Shown: positions 40,778 through 52,465, counted from the first letter of the stretch. The stretch: 64,000 nt of DNA from Sambucus nigra (GCA_949130495.1 OX422222.1:103343709-103407708), one strand, 5' to 3'. Translations and numbers: made by a program. The notes: a model not told the origin generated them from the letters alone.

Positions 40778-41350
40778 TTGATACCAAATTTAATCTGCTG
40801 ACATGGCCCAATTGAATGAAGACGCGTGGCAATCTGCATAGTGACAACAAATACTTCCGAGGAACCATACTACAACGAGGAGCACTGCGTCCCCGAGGAA
40901 CTCATACTCTCCGAGGAACTCATGCGCTCCGAGGAACTCACAAGCTCCGAGGAACTCCTTAGTACCAAGAAGCTTAGGCGGTCCGAGCTGCATCTCGAAC
41001 AAAGCATTAATAACAGGATAACCAACAGTTTGATTGTTCATTAAAATGCTCATCATCCAGACGCTCACTCGAAAAGGGCATTGAATGTATTACCTTTTCA
41101 TATGTACATCATTTAATGTATTACCCTTTCACATTACAGCCTCAGGGCTATAAATACATTGTACAATCCTCATTGTAAAGGGACCGGAATTTCTTGATAG
41201 ATCTTGTAATCGAGAATTCCCAAACACTCAGCAATAATATAACAGTGGACGTAGTCCATTCTTATAAGGCTGAACCACTTTAAAAATTCTTTGTCTCATT
41301 TATTTATCTGTGATTGAATAATTAGAGTGATCTAATTTTTTACATCAACA
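40778..41350 (+). repeat. Element C 5' LTR (573 bp)
   Basis: TGTTGATACC...TTACATCAACA. It contains an 18-bp tandem unit built on CGAGGAACTC (starts 40894, 40912, 40930, 40948) and a TATA box at 41149-41156. Confidence 0.9.
41149..41156 (+). promoter_or_regulatory. TATA box of element C 5' LTR
   Basis: TATAAATA in GGGCTATAAATACATTG, conserved in all four C/D LTRs. Transcription would be expected to start about 30 bp downstream, defining U3/R. Confidence 0.75.
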
Positions 41351-41353
41351 GAT

Positions 41354-41369
41354 TGGCGCCGTATGTGGG
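41354..41369 (+). other. Element C primer-binding site
   Basis: TGGCGCCGTATGTGGG lies three bases after the LTR. It differs from D's PBS at one position (A for C). Confidence 0.7.
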
Positions 41370-41414
41370 AAGCGACTGGTAATTTTGTTTTTCACCAAGA
41401 ACAATTCTTTACGA

Positions 41415-43829
41415 ATGGCTGACATTTCGGAATCCAGCAATCGAAACGCTGGAACCCTTCCAAATCTATCTGCTCCGCCAAATATTCCAGATCTGGCTGG
41501 AATAATGACAAATCTGGCTCAGGGCCAGACCGTCATACAAGAAATAATGCGATAACTCATTCAAACCCTTCATGGCGGTGCACCAACCCATTCAGGACCA
41601 CGAAACATTTAAAGGAATACTCATGCACATTCTTCACGTACTAGGCGTACCAATTCATATCGTAATGAGGAATCTGAAGATTTCTCTTATCAACCTGGAT
41701 GAACTTCGTCAGTGAGAGCCACAGATACTGAACAACGTGTCACTCTCTCTCCAGAAAGGACTAGTGCGCTAGAAAGATTAAGCAGGGTATCACCTTTTGA
41801 TCGATTAGGACTTGGACGGAATAGAAGTCCTCCTAAAGTCATATCAAGGAGTTTTCGACGACCATCAGATTTAAGGGAATGATCTGCCCAGTCGCGACCA
41901 GCTGCTCGTCATGATAGATCTTATGATCGACAAGCTGCTCGTCAAGATAGATCTCAGGAAGCCACTTCAACGCGATCAGTTGCTTGAACCAACATGCCCG
42001 AGGAAGAAAATGATGCATGGAAAGGTTCTATTCAGAGGCTGGAGGATAGATTAGGGGAAATGGCTAAGGCCAAGAATCCTCTACAACGAACCTTTGTTCG
42101 AGGAACACCTTTTGTCCAGTCCATTGTAGATTTTCCAACACCATCAAAGTTCAAAGCACCAGCTGTGACTCCCAAGTATGATGGAAAGACTGACCCTGTC
42201 CTTCATATAGAACAATACCAAGCTGCAGCCGACATCTATGCTGTTCCAGATGAGATGAGATGCAGGGCATTCTCGGGAACTCTTATCGGATCTGCTGAAA
42301 TATGGTATAATAATCTTCCTCGGGGTAAGATTTCAACTTTTCTTCAACTGGCCGAGTTATTCATTGGGAATTTCTGCTTTGGGGCAAAGCCAGTTAAACG
42401 AGTAGCGCATTTGTTAAGTGTTAGAAAAAAAGCTGGTGACAGCACCAGAGATTACATAACTCGTTTTAATAACGAGAAGCTCGAAGTCATTGATTATAAG
42501 GAGAAGACAACGATTACTGCCATGATGAGTGGATTACTGCCGAACAAGTTGTACTACACTTTGGCCAAAGATCCACCTAGAACCATATCAGACCTGATGG
42601 GAAAAGTGTCAAAGATTATGAATGCCGAGGAGGCTATGGCTGCGAAGAAGAATATGGATGCTATTGAAACCAAGGTGGAAGGTGATAAAGCAAAGAAGAA
42701 AGAGCATAAGAACAATGGTAATGATAAACATTCAAAAAGTAGGTCGGTATGGGATGTAATGAAGAAATATGATAATTATACTCCTTTGAAGAAGGATATC
42801 AACCATGTTCTAGAAGAAATCAAGAACAACGAGGAACTAAACTGGCCAGAGAAAATGAAGGCAGGCCCTGGCAAGAGGAACAAGGCAAAATATTGTGAGT
42901 TTCATAAAGATCATGGACATATGACCAAGAACTGCATAGCTCTTCAGAATAAGATTGAAACACTCATCCGACGAGGAAAGCTATCAAAGTATGTTGATCG
43001 GGGAAATGATAGAAGAAATAATGACCGAGCAAGAGAGAGGTCTAGATCCCCTCGTCGAGCAGAGGAGAACAATAAAAGAAACCATGAAATTGATCTAGAG
43101 GATGACCCCGATCTTCCCAAGAGACCAAGGCAGCCAGAACGAGAAGTATTTTCAATACGTTTTGGGTCATTTGACTGTAATGTTATAACAGGTGGAGATG
43201 CACGAGGAGGAGACCTTACTGCAGAGAGAAAAGCTTACCTCGGAGAGGCTCAGGCTTGCTCGTACATTCAACGAATAAATCTAGCTGAAGAGGATCGCCC
43301 GAGAAAGGTGAACAAAGAGAAGTTGGTCATTGGGTTCTCAAAGAACGACCTTGCAGGTGTTCTATATCCTCATGATGACCCATTGGTGATAAAAATGAGG
43401 ATGAAGGAGGTTATGATTTCAAGAGTACTGGTCGACAATGGTAGCTCGACAGACATCATGTTCTACTCGTGCTTCGATAGTTTAAATCTAAAGCTATCTC
43501 AACTGGAGCCTTACCATAGACCCCTCATAGGTTTTGCTGGCGAGAAAGTATTTCCACTTGGGACGATCAAGTTGGATATATTCATTGGTACGTGGCCTTC
43601 TTGTCGGACAGAAAGAATACACTTCTTCGTGATGGATAAGAATGTTCAATCATCATACAATATCATCATGGGAAGAGTAGGATTGAAAAAGTTTGAAGCT
43701 GTACCATCTACAGTGCATCAGTGCCTAAAATTTCCAACAAATTTTGGAGTTAGAGTGGTGAAAGGTGATCAGAAAGTAGCTCGGGAATGCTATTATTCAT
43801 CCACCGAGCAAGAAGAACTGGAGGAATAA
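41415..43829 (+). CDS. gag: Element C Gag and protease (open from 41994)
   Basis: The likely original start is the ATG at 41415 (MADISESSNRN), matching element D. The first 193 codons contain several stops, and the frame is open for 611 codons from 41994. From 41994: Retrotrans_gag-type capsid at about residues 50-200 (TPKYDGKTDPVLHIEQYQAA, IWYNNLPRGKIST, STRDYITRFNNEKL); a Lys-rich linker; an unusual knuckle YCEFHKDHGHMTKNC at about 299-313; and an Arg-rich patch. A retropepsin follows (VLVDNGSSTDIMFYSCFDSL at about 478, IIMGRVGLKKFE at about 560). The TAA at 43827 is followed in phase by the rest of pol. Confidence 0.8.
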
Positions 43830-44015
43830 AGGAAAAAGACTACTACTTATCAAGTGGAAGAGGGGGCAGAAATTGAAACATTGGATCCTAGAGATGAGTC
43901 GCAACTCGTGAAGGGTCAAGTGGTGGAAGCTACTGAAAACATCATTCTGGACGACGAACACCCTGAACGAACTACTCAAATAGGTTCGTTGTTGGAAACC
44001 TCACTAAAATAGGAA

Positions 44016-44873
44016 TTGATAACTTTCCTTAGAAGCAGAAAGCAAACTTTTGCATGGACTCATGAAGATATGCCTGGGATAGACCCAAACTTCCTATGTC
44101 ACGAGCTCGATGTAAATAAGGAGATCAAGCATGTGAAGCAGAGAAGAAGAGTATTTAGTCCCAAGAAGAATCAATCTATACAGGAGGAAGTCGAGAAGCT
44201 CCATAAATCTTGCTTCATCGAAGATGTTAAATATCCAGATTGGTTATCCAATGTGGTGATGGTAAAGAAGAAAAATAACAAGTGGAGGATGTGTGTAGAC
44301 TTCACCGACCTCAACAAATCATGCCCAAAGGATCACTTTCCATTGCCACGAATTGATCAACTGGTGGATGCTACCTCGGGACACGAGCTGCTAAGCTTCA
44401 TGGATGCTTATTCTGGCTACAATCAGATCAAAATGAAACCTGAAGACAGGGAGAGTACTTCTTTTATTACCCCTAAGGGAACTTATTGTTATAATGTTAT
44501 GTCTTTTGGTTTGAAAAATGCAGGTGCGACATATCAGCGGCTGATGAACAAAGTCTTTGCTGAAAAAATCAGTTGCAATATGGAAGTCTATGTTGACGAC
44601 ATGCTGACGAAGAGCAAGAAAGCTGCCGATCATCTAGTTGACTTAAATCAGACTTTTGATCAACTAGATAAATATCAAATGAAGCTAAACCCGACGAAGT
44701 GCATATTTGGAGTACGAGAAGGCATGTTCCTTGGGTACATTGTCAATCAACGAGGCATTGAAGCAAATCCAGAAAAGATCAAAGCTCTATTAGGGCTGCG
44801 ATCTCCAACGACGAAGAAGGAAGTACAGAGTCTCACAGGACGAGTAGCAGCACTCAACAAATTTGTGTCATGA
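44016..44873 (+). CDS. Element C reverse transcriptase
   Basis: An open segment in the same phase as gag. All core motifs are present: DWLSNVVMVKKKNNKWRMCV, DFTDLNKSCPKDHFPLPRID, LLSFMDAYSGYNQIKM, FGLKNAGATYQRLMNKVF and EVYVDDML with YVDD intact, then the connection FLGYIVNQRGIEANPEKIKA. It ends at a TGA (44871-44873). Element D has Arg there, consistent with CGA to TGA decay at a CpG. A TAG at about 44013 (Gln in D) precedes it. Confidence 0.85.
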   Translation: MITFLRSRKQTFAWTHEDMPGIDPNFLCHELDVNKEIKHVKQRRRVFSPKKNQSIQEEVEKLHKSCFIEDVKYPDWLSNVVMVKKKNNKWRMCVDFTDLNKSCPKDHFPLPRIDQLVDATSGHELLSFMDAYSGYNQIKMKPEDRESTSFITPKGTYCYNVMSFGLKNAGATYQRLMNKVFAEKISCNMEVYVDDMLTKSKKAADHLVDLNQTFDQLDKYQMKLNPTKCIFGVREGMFLGYIVNQRGIEANPEKIKALLGLRSPTTKKEVQSLTGRVAALNKFVS

Positions 44874-45600
44874 GCAACTGATAGATGTCTCCCATTCTTC
44901 AAGACACTCAGAAAGACTTTTGAGTGGAATGATGAATGTGAGAAAGCTTTTCAAGACTTGAAGAAATACTTGGGAGAACCTCCACAGTTGTCCAGGCCGG
45001 TGATGGGAGAAAAATTATATTTGTACCTTGCAGTGTCTGAGAATGCCATTAGCTCGGCGTTGATCAGAGTGGAGAATGGAGTGCAAAAACCAATTTACTA
45101 CACAAGTAAGGCCTTCCGAGGAGCAGAGATCAGATATCTAAGGCTGGAAAAGTTAGCACTGGCGTTGATTGAAGCGAGTAGGAGAATGAGGCCATACTTC
45201 CAGGCTCATACTATAATCGTATATACTGATATGCCATTGAGGCAAGCCCTTCATAAGCCAGAAAAATCAGGGAGATTAATGTACTGGGCAATAGAGCTCG
45301 GTGAATATGATATAGTCTATGAACCCAGATCATCGATAAAAGGGCAGGCTGTAGCAGATTTTATAGCAGAGTTTACCTATCCTGATACCCCCGAGGAGAA
45401 AATATTACTCGCTGATCAACCTGTGGATGTTACAGGATCAAGAAACATAAGCTCGGACCAATTTCGATTGGTAAAAGGGCAAGTGGATGTTACAAGATCA
45501 TCAAATTTGAGCTCAGACTAATTATGATTGGTAAAAGGGCAAGAAGAGATGATCGACGAAGAAAAAGAAATATTCGGGGAGGATTAAAGGAAGCAACAAA
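44874..45600 (+). CDS. Element C first RNase H (degenerate) and linker
   Basis: In phase with RT. FEWNDECEKAFQDLKKYLGE is followed by LYLAVSENAISSALIRVENG. The usual catalytic TDAS is replaced by AVSE, so this RNase H is likely inactive, as known for Tat elements. After QAVADFIAEF come two SSDQ.RLVKG-like repeats; the second has stops (45519-45521 TAA and a TGA two codons later). Confidence 0.75.
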
Positions 45601-47357
45601 TATTTCACCGAGGAACTCTGACTGATCAGAAGTTTGAAAACGAGTTACCTATATGGAGGCTATATGTAGATGGTTCATCTTGCACTACAGGATGTGGTGC
45701 GGGGATAGTTTTGAGCACTCCGGACGAGGTCAATATGGAATACGCCCTGCGATTTCAATTCAAAGCTTCCAATAATGAGGCTGAGTATGAGGCCATGATT
45801 GCAGTTCTTAATTTGGCGAAAGTAATGGAGGCGCAGCAGGTTATTATTTTCAGTGATTCTCAATTAATTGTAAATCAAATGGTGGGAGTATATGAAGTTA
45901 GAGGAGAGTTAATGATCAGATATCATGCAAAGGCAAAGGAGCTGGTGTCAGAATTTTCCGCAATTCAACTAGTCAGAATACCAAGAATGGAGAATGCGAG
46001 AGCAGACGCCCTAGCTCGGCTAGCATCATCTACTCGCACCGAGCTACGGAGAACAATACCAATTGAAGTCTTAGCTGGTCGGAGCATAGATGAAGATCTG
46101 ACGATGAACTTTGTTACCCTTGATTTAGGACCATCTTGGATAGATCCCATCAGGGCATATATTGAAGAAGGAGAATTACCAACTGACAAGCTCGCGGCCA
46201 AGAAATTGAAGTTTAAATCTGCTCGGTATGTATTAACTAACGGTATTCTGTATAGACGAGGAATTATGGCAGGTTTGCATAGATGTGTACATCCCTCCGA
46301 GGTGAAAAAATTAATTGAAGAGATCAATGAAGGGTCATGTGGAGCACATGTAGCAGGTCGAACGCTTTTGCAAAGGGTGATGACGCAAGGATACTACTGG
46401 CCGACGATGAGGGCTAATTGTATAGCCTATGCCAAGAAATGTGACAAGTGCCAGCGTTTTTTCTCCCTCCAAAGAACTCCACAAGCATTGTTGACACCTA
46501 TAACTTCCCCTTGGCCATTTGCCATGTGGGGAATAGATTTGGTTGGACCACTGCCAACAACTAGAGGAAGGTTCAAATACCTCGTCGTCGCAGTGGATTA
46601 TTTTACTAAATGGGTAGAAGCTGAGCCACTCATTGACATGACGTATGAGAAGGTGTACCAATTTGTTTGGAAGAACATCATTTGTCAATATGGTCTTCCT
46701 CATGCTTTCATCACAGACCATGGAACACAATTTGATAACGAGGAGTTCGTTTCCTATTGTCATCAATCAAATATTTTGAAGGTCCACTCAGCCCCAGGCC
46801 ATCCTCAAAGCAATGGACAAACTGAAGTGACAAATAGAACGCTGCTAAATGGCTTGAAGAAAAGATTGGGTGATGCAAAAGCAAACTGGATCAACGAGAT
46901 ACAATCAGTACTTTGGGCTTATCGAACTACTCCCCGAGTAGCAACTAGAGAATCACCATATATGCTGGCGTTTGGAAGTGAAGCTATTATACCTGCCGAA
47001 TTGGGCCTCCCAACACACAGGGTACTAAATTTCAATTCCCCTATCAGCGACTTAATGAGAAGATTGGATTTAGACATGCTCGAGGAAGTTAGAGAAGAAG
47101 CATCCATTCGAAATGCTGCTTACCAGCAGCGAACAATTTTGTTTTACAATAAAAGGGTGAAGAAGTGCAACCTGAAAGAAGGAGACTATCTGCTGAAGAA
47201 AGTAATTCAAAAGCACAATAAGCTGGAGGCAAACTGGCATGGACCATACCGAGTTACAGAAGTTGTTCGACCAGGAACTTACCGAATAGAAACTTTAGAA
47301 GGGGAGGAGTTTAAGAATGCATGGAATGCAGAGTACCTGCGCAAATATTATCACTGA
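45601..47357 (+). CDS. Element C archaeal-type RNase H and integrase
   Basis: Open from 45601 after a TAA at about 45585. RNase H: YVDGSSCTTGCGAGIVL (about 45664), NNEAEYEAMI, SDSQLIVNQ, NARADALARLAS. Integrase zinc region: INEGSCGAH (first His replaced by Asn) and CDKCQRF intact. DDE: GIDLVGP, FITDHGTQFDNEEF, NGQTEVTNRT. C-terminus NWHGPYRVTEVVRPGTYRIE with a natural stop at 47355. Integrase is in one piece here, unlike in D, but one zinc ligand is missing. Confidence 0.85.
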
Positions 47358-48368
47358 TGAATAAAATGAAGATATTCTGCCGAATTCTTTCTTTTTATTG
47401 AAAGTTTTTCGGGGAATAGTGCTACACACTACTCGGGGCACAACTCGGCAAAGCTCAGGCTACTCAAATTTTTTCTCGAAAATGCCAACTAAGGTTGGTC
47501 GAGAAACCAATATTCCTCCGGGAAGTAAAGCTACCAATATTCCTCCGGGAAGTAAAGCTACCAATATTCCTCCGGGAAGTAAAACTACCTATATTCCTTC
47601 GGGAAGTAAAGCTACCTATATTCCTCCGGGAAGTAAAGCTACTTGTATTCCTCCGGGAAGAAAAATGTTGTATTCCTCCGGGAAATAAAAATATATGTTT
47701 CTCGGGAAATACAAATATTCCTAAAAATGCCAACTTATGTCGGTTAGGAAGTAAATATTCTCGAAAATGCCAAATTTAGTTGGTCGGAAAGAAAAATTAT
47801 TTCAAAAAGACTAAGTATGGCTGGTCGGGGATAAAAACCCACCAACTGTAGTTGGTCGACAAGGAAAATTTGCCAACCTTGGTTGATCGGAAACATTTAA
47901 GAGAAAAATCTACCAAGTATGGTTGGTCGAGGATAAAAACCTACTAACTATAGTTGGTCGACAAGTAGAACTTAACGACCCTGGTTGGTCGGAAACATTT
48001 TAAACATTTTTTTATACTCGTAACTTTATTATTAAGTGATCGAGCAACATTTTCATACTCGTAACTTTATTATTAAGTGATCGAGCAACATTTTGATACT
48101 CGTAATTATTACTAAGTTGGTCGAGAAACAAAACATTATGTTTGCCAAATGACTACCACAAATTCACACTACTCGACAATAAGTGGGTCAACAAACAACA
48201 TAATATTGTTATCTTTTTAACAGTTTATCCAGATATACAAGGCAATAGCAATTAAGATTTGCAAATAAAAATGAAAGTCTTTCATTGAGTTCAAAACAAA
48301 TTACATTGATAGTGAAATGAAAATTACATTGATTGTGAAATGTATACAAATTTATTACATTGATGTTC
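47358..48368. repeat. Element C intergenic region with minisatellite and hairpins
   Basis: Two repeat types. From 47511 to about 47690, a 27-bp unit (ATTCCTCCGGGAAGTAAAGC...) is repeated about six times. From 47478 and 47730 to about 48000 there are CCAAC...GTTGG-type hairpins (CCAACTAAGGTTGG, CCAACTGTAGTTGG, CCAACCTTGGTTG), matching element D's array. A GTAACTTTATTATTAAGTGATCGAGCAACATTT-type unit is duplicated at about 48020-48095. The open frames here are translations of the repeats. Confidence 0.75.
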
Positions 48369-49639
48369 CTATTCTACTGGTCTTTTCCCCTCTGCTTTTG
48401 ACACAGGTTCCTCGCCAGCAGGCGGATCAGTTAAAGCCAGAGGAGAATTTATAAAGTTGAGATCCTTCAACATCCTGACATTCATCACGGATGGTCGATC
48501 CAAGAGATGCTCGGGAAGAGATATTTCGGTTTGTGAATGGAGATTGTAGTCACCGAGATACTTTGAAATCAAGCTCCGAGGAATGGCCCGTGCAGGGATC
48601 CAACTCATATCTAATTTATATGGTGGCACAGGTAAGTCGAGTAACCCGGGATCATGGTAGTCCCACAGGTAATGACCCTGTTCGAGTTGCAGCACACCTA
48701 GGGCATTCAACCAGCCCTGCTTGTAGCCCTCATTATTGGAATTCTGGATACGATCGTCCAAGTGGTATAGTGCTTTGTTGTATCCAGCCATCCAGAACTC
48801 CCTGGGCTGTTTGTGGAACTGATATGTTAGTCTGTCCAGCTACTCGTGGAGGTTTTTGATGAAGAGCTCTTTGTTCTCCAAGGTAGATTTCTGCTCAGAG
48901 AGTTACTCTTCCAAGTCCCTGATTTTCTTTGGCATGTCAGCCAAAGCCTGGTTCTTCGCCATCAGCTGGAAGGCCTGGTTTTCCAAGGCAGACTGAGTCC
49001 TTTGTTCCTCGATAGGAATCCGAGTTGCTCTTGCTCGTCCCCGAGGAGCTCTTGGTCTCCCCCGAGAAGATGTGGAAGTACCCGACCTCTTCAAAGTTTC
49101 CAACTCGTCCCTCAAATTGGCATTCTCGACTTCCAGGAACGAAAATCCCTCATCAATCACTGGGATCAAAGCTTTCGAAGAAGAGGCTGCAGACTTCAAC
49201 TGTGATAGCTCTTTCTGCAAGTTGTTGTTCTCTTGCTCTAATAGTTCATCGATTTGTCTGCACTCCTCGACCTCACCCTTCAGGGTTCTCTCCCTTACAT
49301 CGTACCCAGCAAAAAGCTTCTCCTAGCCCTTGTCGGCAATGATATGCTGGTACTTCTTCTCGTATCCCTCATGAAATAGGGTAATTGATTCTTTGTATTG
49401 TAGCTGAAGGTCTTCGAGGGTGCCTTGAAGATCCTCGATCATATCATAATAGGCCACATTGTTGGCCACTGCTCGATCTAGTAGACACTTCAGATATTGA
49501 TATGCTTCAACTGCCTGTTTGAAGCATCTTGGCCAAGGATGTCGACGACTTGTGCTTCACTCAGGTCTGTGTGACCAGCCTTAAAGTATTCATTACATTA
49601 TCGCATCAGCTTTGTGTCATGGGCAGATAACAATTCCAT
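48369..49639 (-). pseudogene. Element C antisense ORF 2: coiled-coil protein
   Basis: The minus strand starts at ATG 49639 (MELLSAHDTKLM), soon hits a stop, and carries a one-base deletion relative to D within DASN/DQAVEAYQ. The later frame (49220-48903 and 48791-48369, in phase) gives QKELSQLKSAASSSKALIPV, VENANLRDELETLKR, an Arg-rich RGRPRAPRGRARATR stretch, QAFQLMAKNQALAD and FHKQPREFWMAGYNKALYHL, ending KAEGKRPVE. It is homologous to D's 28613-29876. Predicted to be mostly helical or coiled coil; function unknown. Confidence 0.65.
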
Positions 49640-49818
49640 CCTGGCCAGAAACTAGCAGAGAAAGAAAAAGCAGTAATCAATAAGAATCAAGACAGAGTAT
49701 GAATAGAATATAGATGACAGTATGCAAAAAGTCCAAGTTTTATTAGATCATAAGTTCAGAGATACAAGTTCTGGGTTACATTGACAAAAGAAAAATATAA
49801 AGAGAAACTCGAACAACT

Positions 49819-51987
49819 CTACACCTTTTCCTTGTCTCCCAACACCTTCTCGGGAGGCTGGGACGAGGTGGTAGGTTGATCGGGGGGAATAGAGAGTTTC
49901 TCGGGGAGCACTGGCAGTTCCTCGGTAGCAGGCTGGATGGCTGGGGGATGGTCTCCCATCACCATTGAATATTCTTCAGAGGCAGCCTCGTCCTCTTCTA
50001 AGTCTTCAGGAGTTGGAGGGGGACCAGGGATGTGTTGCTGAAAGAGTTCAGAATTTTCATCCACTTTCATCTCCTGAAGAGCAGCAACCCATCCATCCCT
50101 AAAGTATTTGAGACTGCCATAGTCCACTTGCGACATCATGGCAGCCAACCCCTTGTTCCATCCTTTGTCCCATCCAGCACTGAAGGACTTCTTCACAGCC
50201 ACTTTTCTTTTCAACTTTTCCAAGGAGAGCTTCTCGGACAACAGGTCATCAGCAGCTTTCAATTTGTTTTCAATCTCCTCTTTCTGCCGAACTACTTCCC
50301 GAAGTTGAGCTAACTCCTCCTCGGCAGCCTTGAGTTTATCTTCAAACTCTCCAGCAGTTTTGAGCTTCTCCTCAAGCTCTTTATTTCTCCCCTCCAAATC
50401 CTTTATTCTCTTCTCCAACTCCTTGGAGGCATCAACAGCTCGAGATTTTTCTTGCTCGGTGGAGGCAAGCTTTTCCTCCCAAACAGCCTTATCAGTGGCG
50501 TATTTCAGGCGAGAATCTTCCAAAGACCTCGTCAGGCCCACCAGAGCATCCTCCACACTAGATGAGGAGCTCGAAGCTTTAATTGCTTCATCCTTCTTCA
50601 GAATTATGTTAAAACATCTCGTCAACTGTAAAAAGAAAAAGAAAGCAAGTCAGAAACATAAATGACAAAGGAAATATGAAAAGTTCAAAGTAAGAAAACT
50701 TACAGAAGCAAGGTGGCGAGCAGCCAATGAAGTGACCATGTCCCGAGTAAGGTTTTCTTCAGTACCTTGGACCTAGGGAGTGATCCAAGACTTTACCGAG
50801 CTCATGGCAGAGCTCGGGGGAACAAAAGTAGGAACCCCAGTTCTAGGGGTTGGGGGCTGAGTGATGGTGTCAGCCAAATTGACTGAGGAGCTCTTCTTCA
50901 GCTTCCTCGGGGGAACAGGAACAGATTCAGCCAAGGAAGAACCCTTGGTCGGTGATATTACAATCACCCCTCCAGGAGAAGCAGACCTGCTCGGAGCCAC
51001 TACAGGCTTCTCGGCAACCTTCACGACAGCAGCCGAGGAAGGTGCATTATTTTTCTTTGTCCCCTCCCCTGGGACATCAACTTTACTTCTTTTTGCCTCT
51101 CCAGAACCAGAGGCAGGCTTCTCGAAGAGAGTGGGAGGTCTTCTTCTCTTCATCCTTTCACTTAAAGGGATGTGAGATTCAGGTGAGGAGCTAGTAGAAG
51201 CTGGTACATGCTCTGATTCACTTATTACTGGACGAGCAGTAAAAGAGGTTGTGTAGCTCTTGTATTGCAACAGATATGAAGTCGACCTAATGTTCTCGTC
51301 GGCAACACTTTGATGCAGACTCCAGATAAGTTTCAAGTGTCTTATATTAACATCTGCTTCCTTGGGACACTTTCTTTTACTGTCAACTGCAAATAAATAA
51401 ATAAACATTGCCATCAGTGACACATTTTATCAAATATAAAAGAAGCATAATTTCAAAATAAATAAAATGAAATAAGAATGACCTATCCCATTGCCATAGG
51501 GAGGGAATCTAGGACCCTGGTAAACTTCATCTCCTGATAGAGGAGCATGTTGCCAATTTTTTATGACAACCCCATGCTCAAAATAATCCCTATTGGCATC
51601 AGGGAGATTGACTACTAAGGCCCTATTAAAAAATCTAGTTTTCAAATAAAAAATGTTATCATTAACTGCCCATCTATAACTGAACATAATTTATGGAATC
51701 CCTATGCGAGTTCCATGGATTTGATTTAACCTATGCACCCCATTAACTATTCTCCATGAATTGGGGGCTATTCTCGCAGGAACAACGTCAAAGTACTGAC
51801 AGAATTCCAAGCACAAGGGATTTGGTGGAAAAGAAAATCCACACTCAGCAATAAAGAGACTGGGGAACCAATGTCCCTCAGCTAAACGGAAATAATCAGA
51901 AGGCTCAGAAAGCTCTTCCAAAATAACCCAAGAGGGAATGGAAAAATCAGAGCGAAATTTATCAAGAGATTCAACAGGGTAAACCAT
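49819..51987 (-). pseudogene. Element C antisense gene 1: three-exon model
   Basis: Minus strand. Exon 1 is 51987-51483 (ATG in CACCATGGTTTA), intron 51482-51387 (GT...TTTGCAG), exon 2 51386-50704, intron 50703-50626 (GTAAGT...TTTTTACAG), exon 3 50625-49819. The exons sum to 1,995 nt and stay in phase across both introns. Exon 1 has the Transposase_28-like start (GHWFPSLFIAECGFSFPPNP, PNSWRIVNGVHRLNQ). Exon 2 is Ser/Pro/Lys-rich and probably disordered. Exon 3 is a long coiled coil (ELEKRIKDLEGRNKELEEKL) followed by FSAGWDKGWNKGLAAM and an acidic Pro-rich tail. Two in-frame stops (TAA at about 51691, TAG at 50773-50775) break it. It is a non-structural extra gene of the retroelement; function unknown. 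Confidence 0.65.
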
Positions 51988-52153
51988 GGTGAATAAAGGA
52001 AAATGAAGAAGAAGGAAGAAAATCTTACAGGAAAAGAGTGGATCTGATGACAACGAACGATGGAAGAGATGAATACACAGGAGAGAAAGAGACGATGAAA
52101 AACTCGAAGATACAAATTTGAAAAGGTAGAAGACGATGGGAGTGTCTGTGAAG

Positions 52154-52161
52154 TTTAAATA
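52154..52161 (-). promoter_or_regulatory. Candidate TATA box of C's antisense gene
   Basis: Minus strand TATTTAAA in GGTATTTAAACTTCA, about 170 bp upstream of the antisense ATG. Its position and context are conserved with D (28240-28247). Confidence 0.4.
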
Positions 52162-52465
52162 CCTTACCTTGGGAAATGGTAAAGTAATGATTACAAAAAG
52201 AAACAATTACGGTACAGGCGGCTAGAGGAACAAAAAGGGTGCGTCAATCGAAGCGAGAAGAAACGATTACGCTACCGGCGGCTAAAAGGACAAAAAAAAT
52301 ACGCAGAGATCGAGGCGGTTGTGAAAATTCAAAAAAAAAACTGATTCTACGAATTTGGAAAGAAAAATAAATACAAGGGAAACACTCCTAAAAATCAGGA
52401 GGACTATTTAAAGCTATCATATTCCGAGAAAGAATGTTCCATACTCCTCAAATTTCGAACTATGA
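52162..52465 (+). other. Element C 3' non-coding before the PPT
   Basis: No gene. A segment of about 60 bp is duplicated (AAACAATTACGGTACAGGCG and AAACGATTACGCTACCGGCG at about 52201 and 52261). Confidence 0.5.

Noticed and set aside
47398..47779. Open frames with IPPGSKAT or FLREVKLPI repeats
   Set aside because: They translate the 27-bp minisatellite in three frames; no start context and no relative in D.
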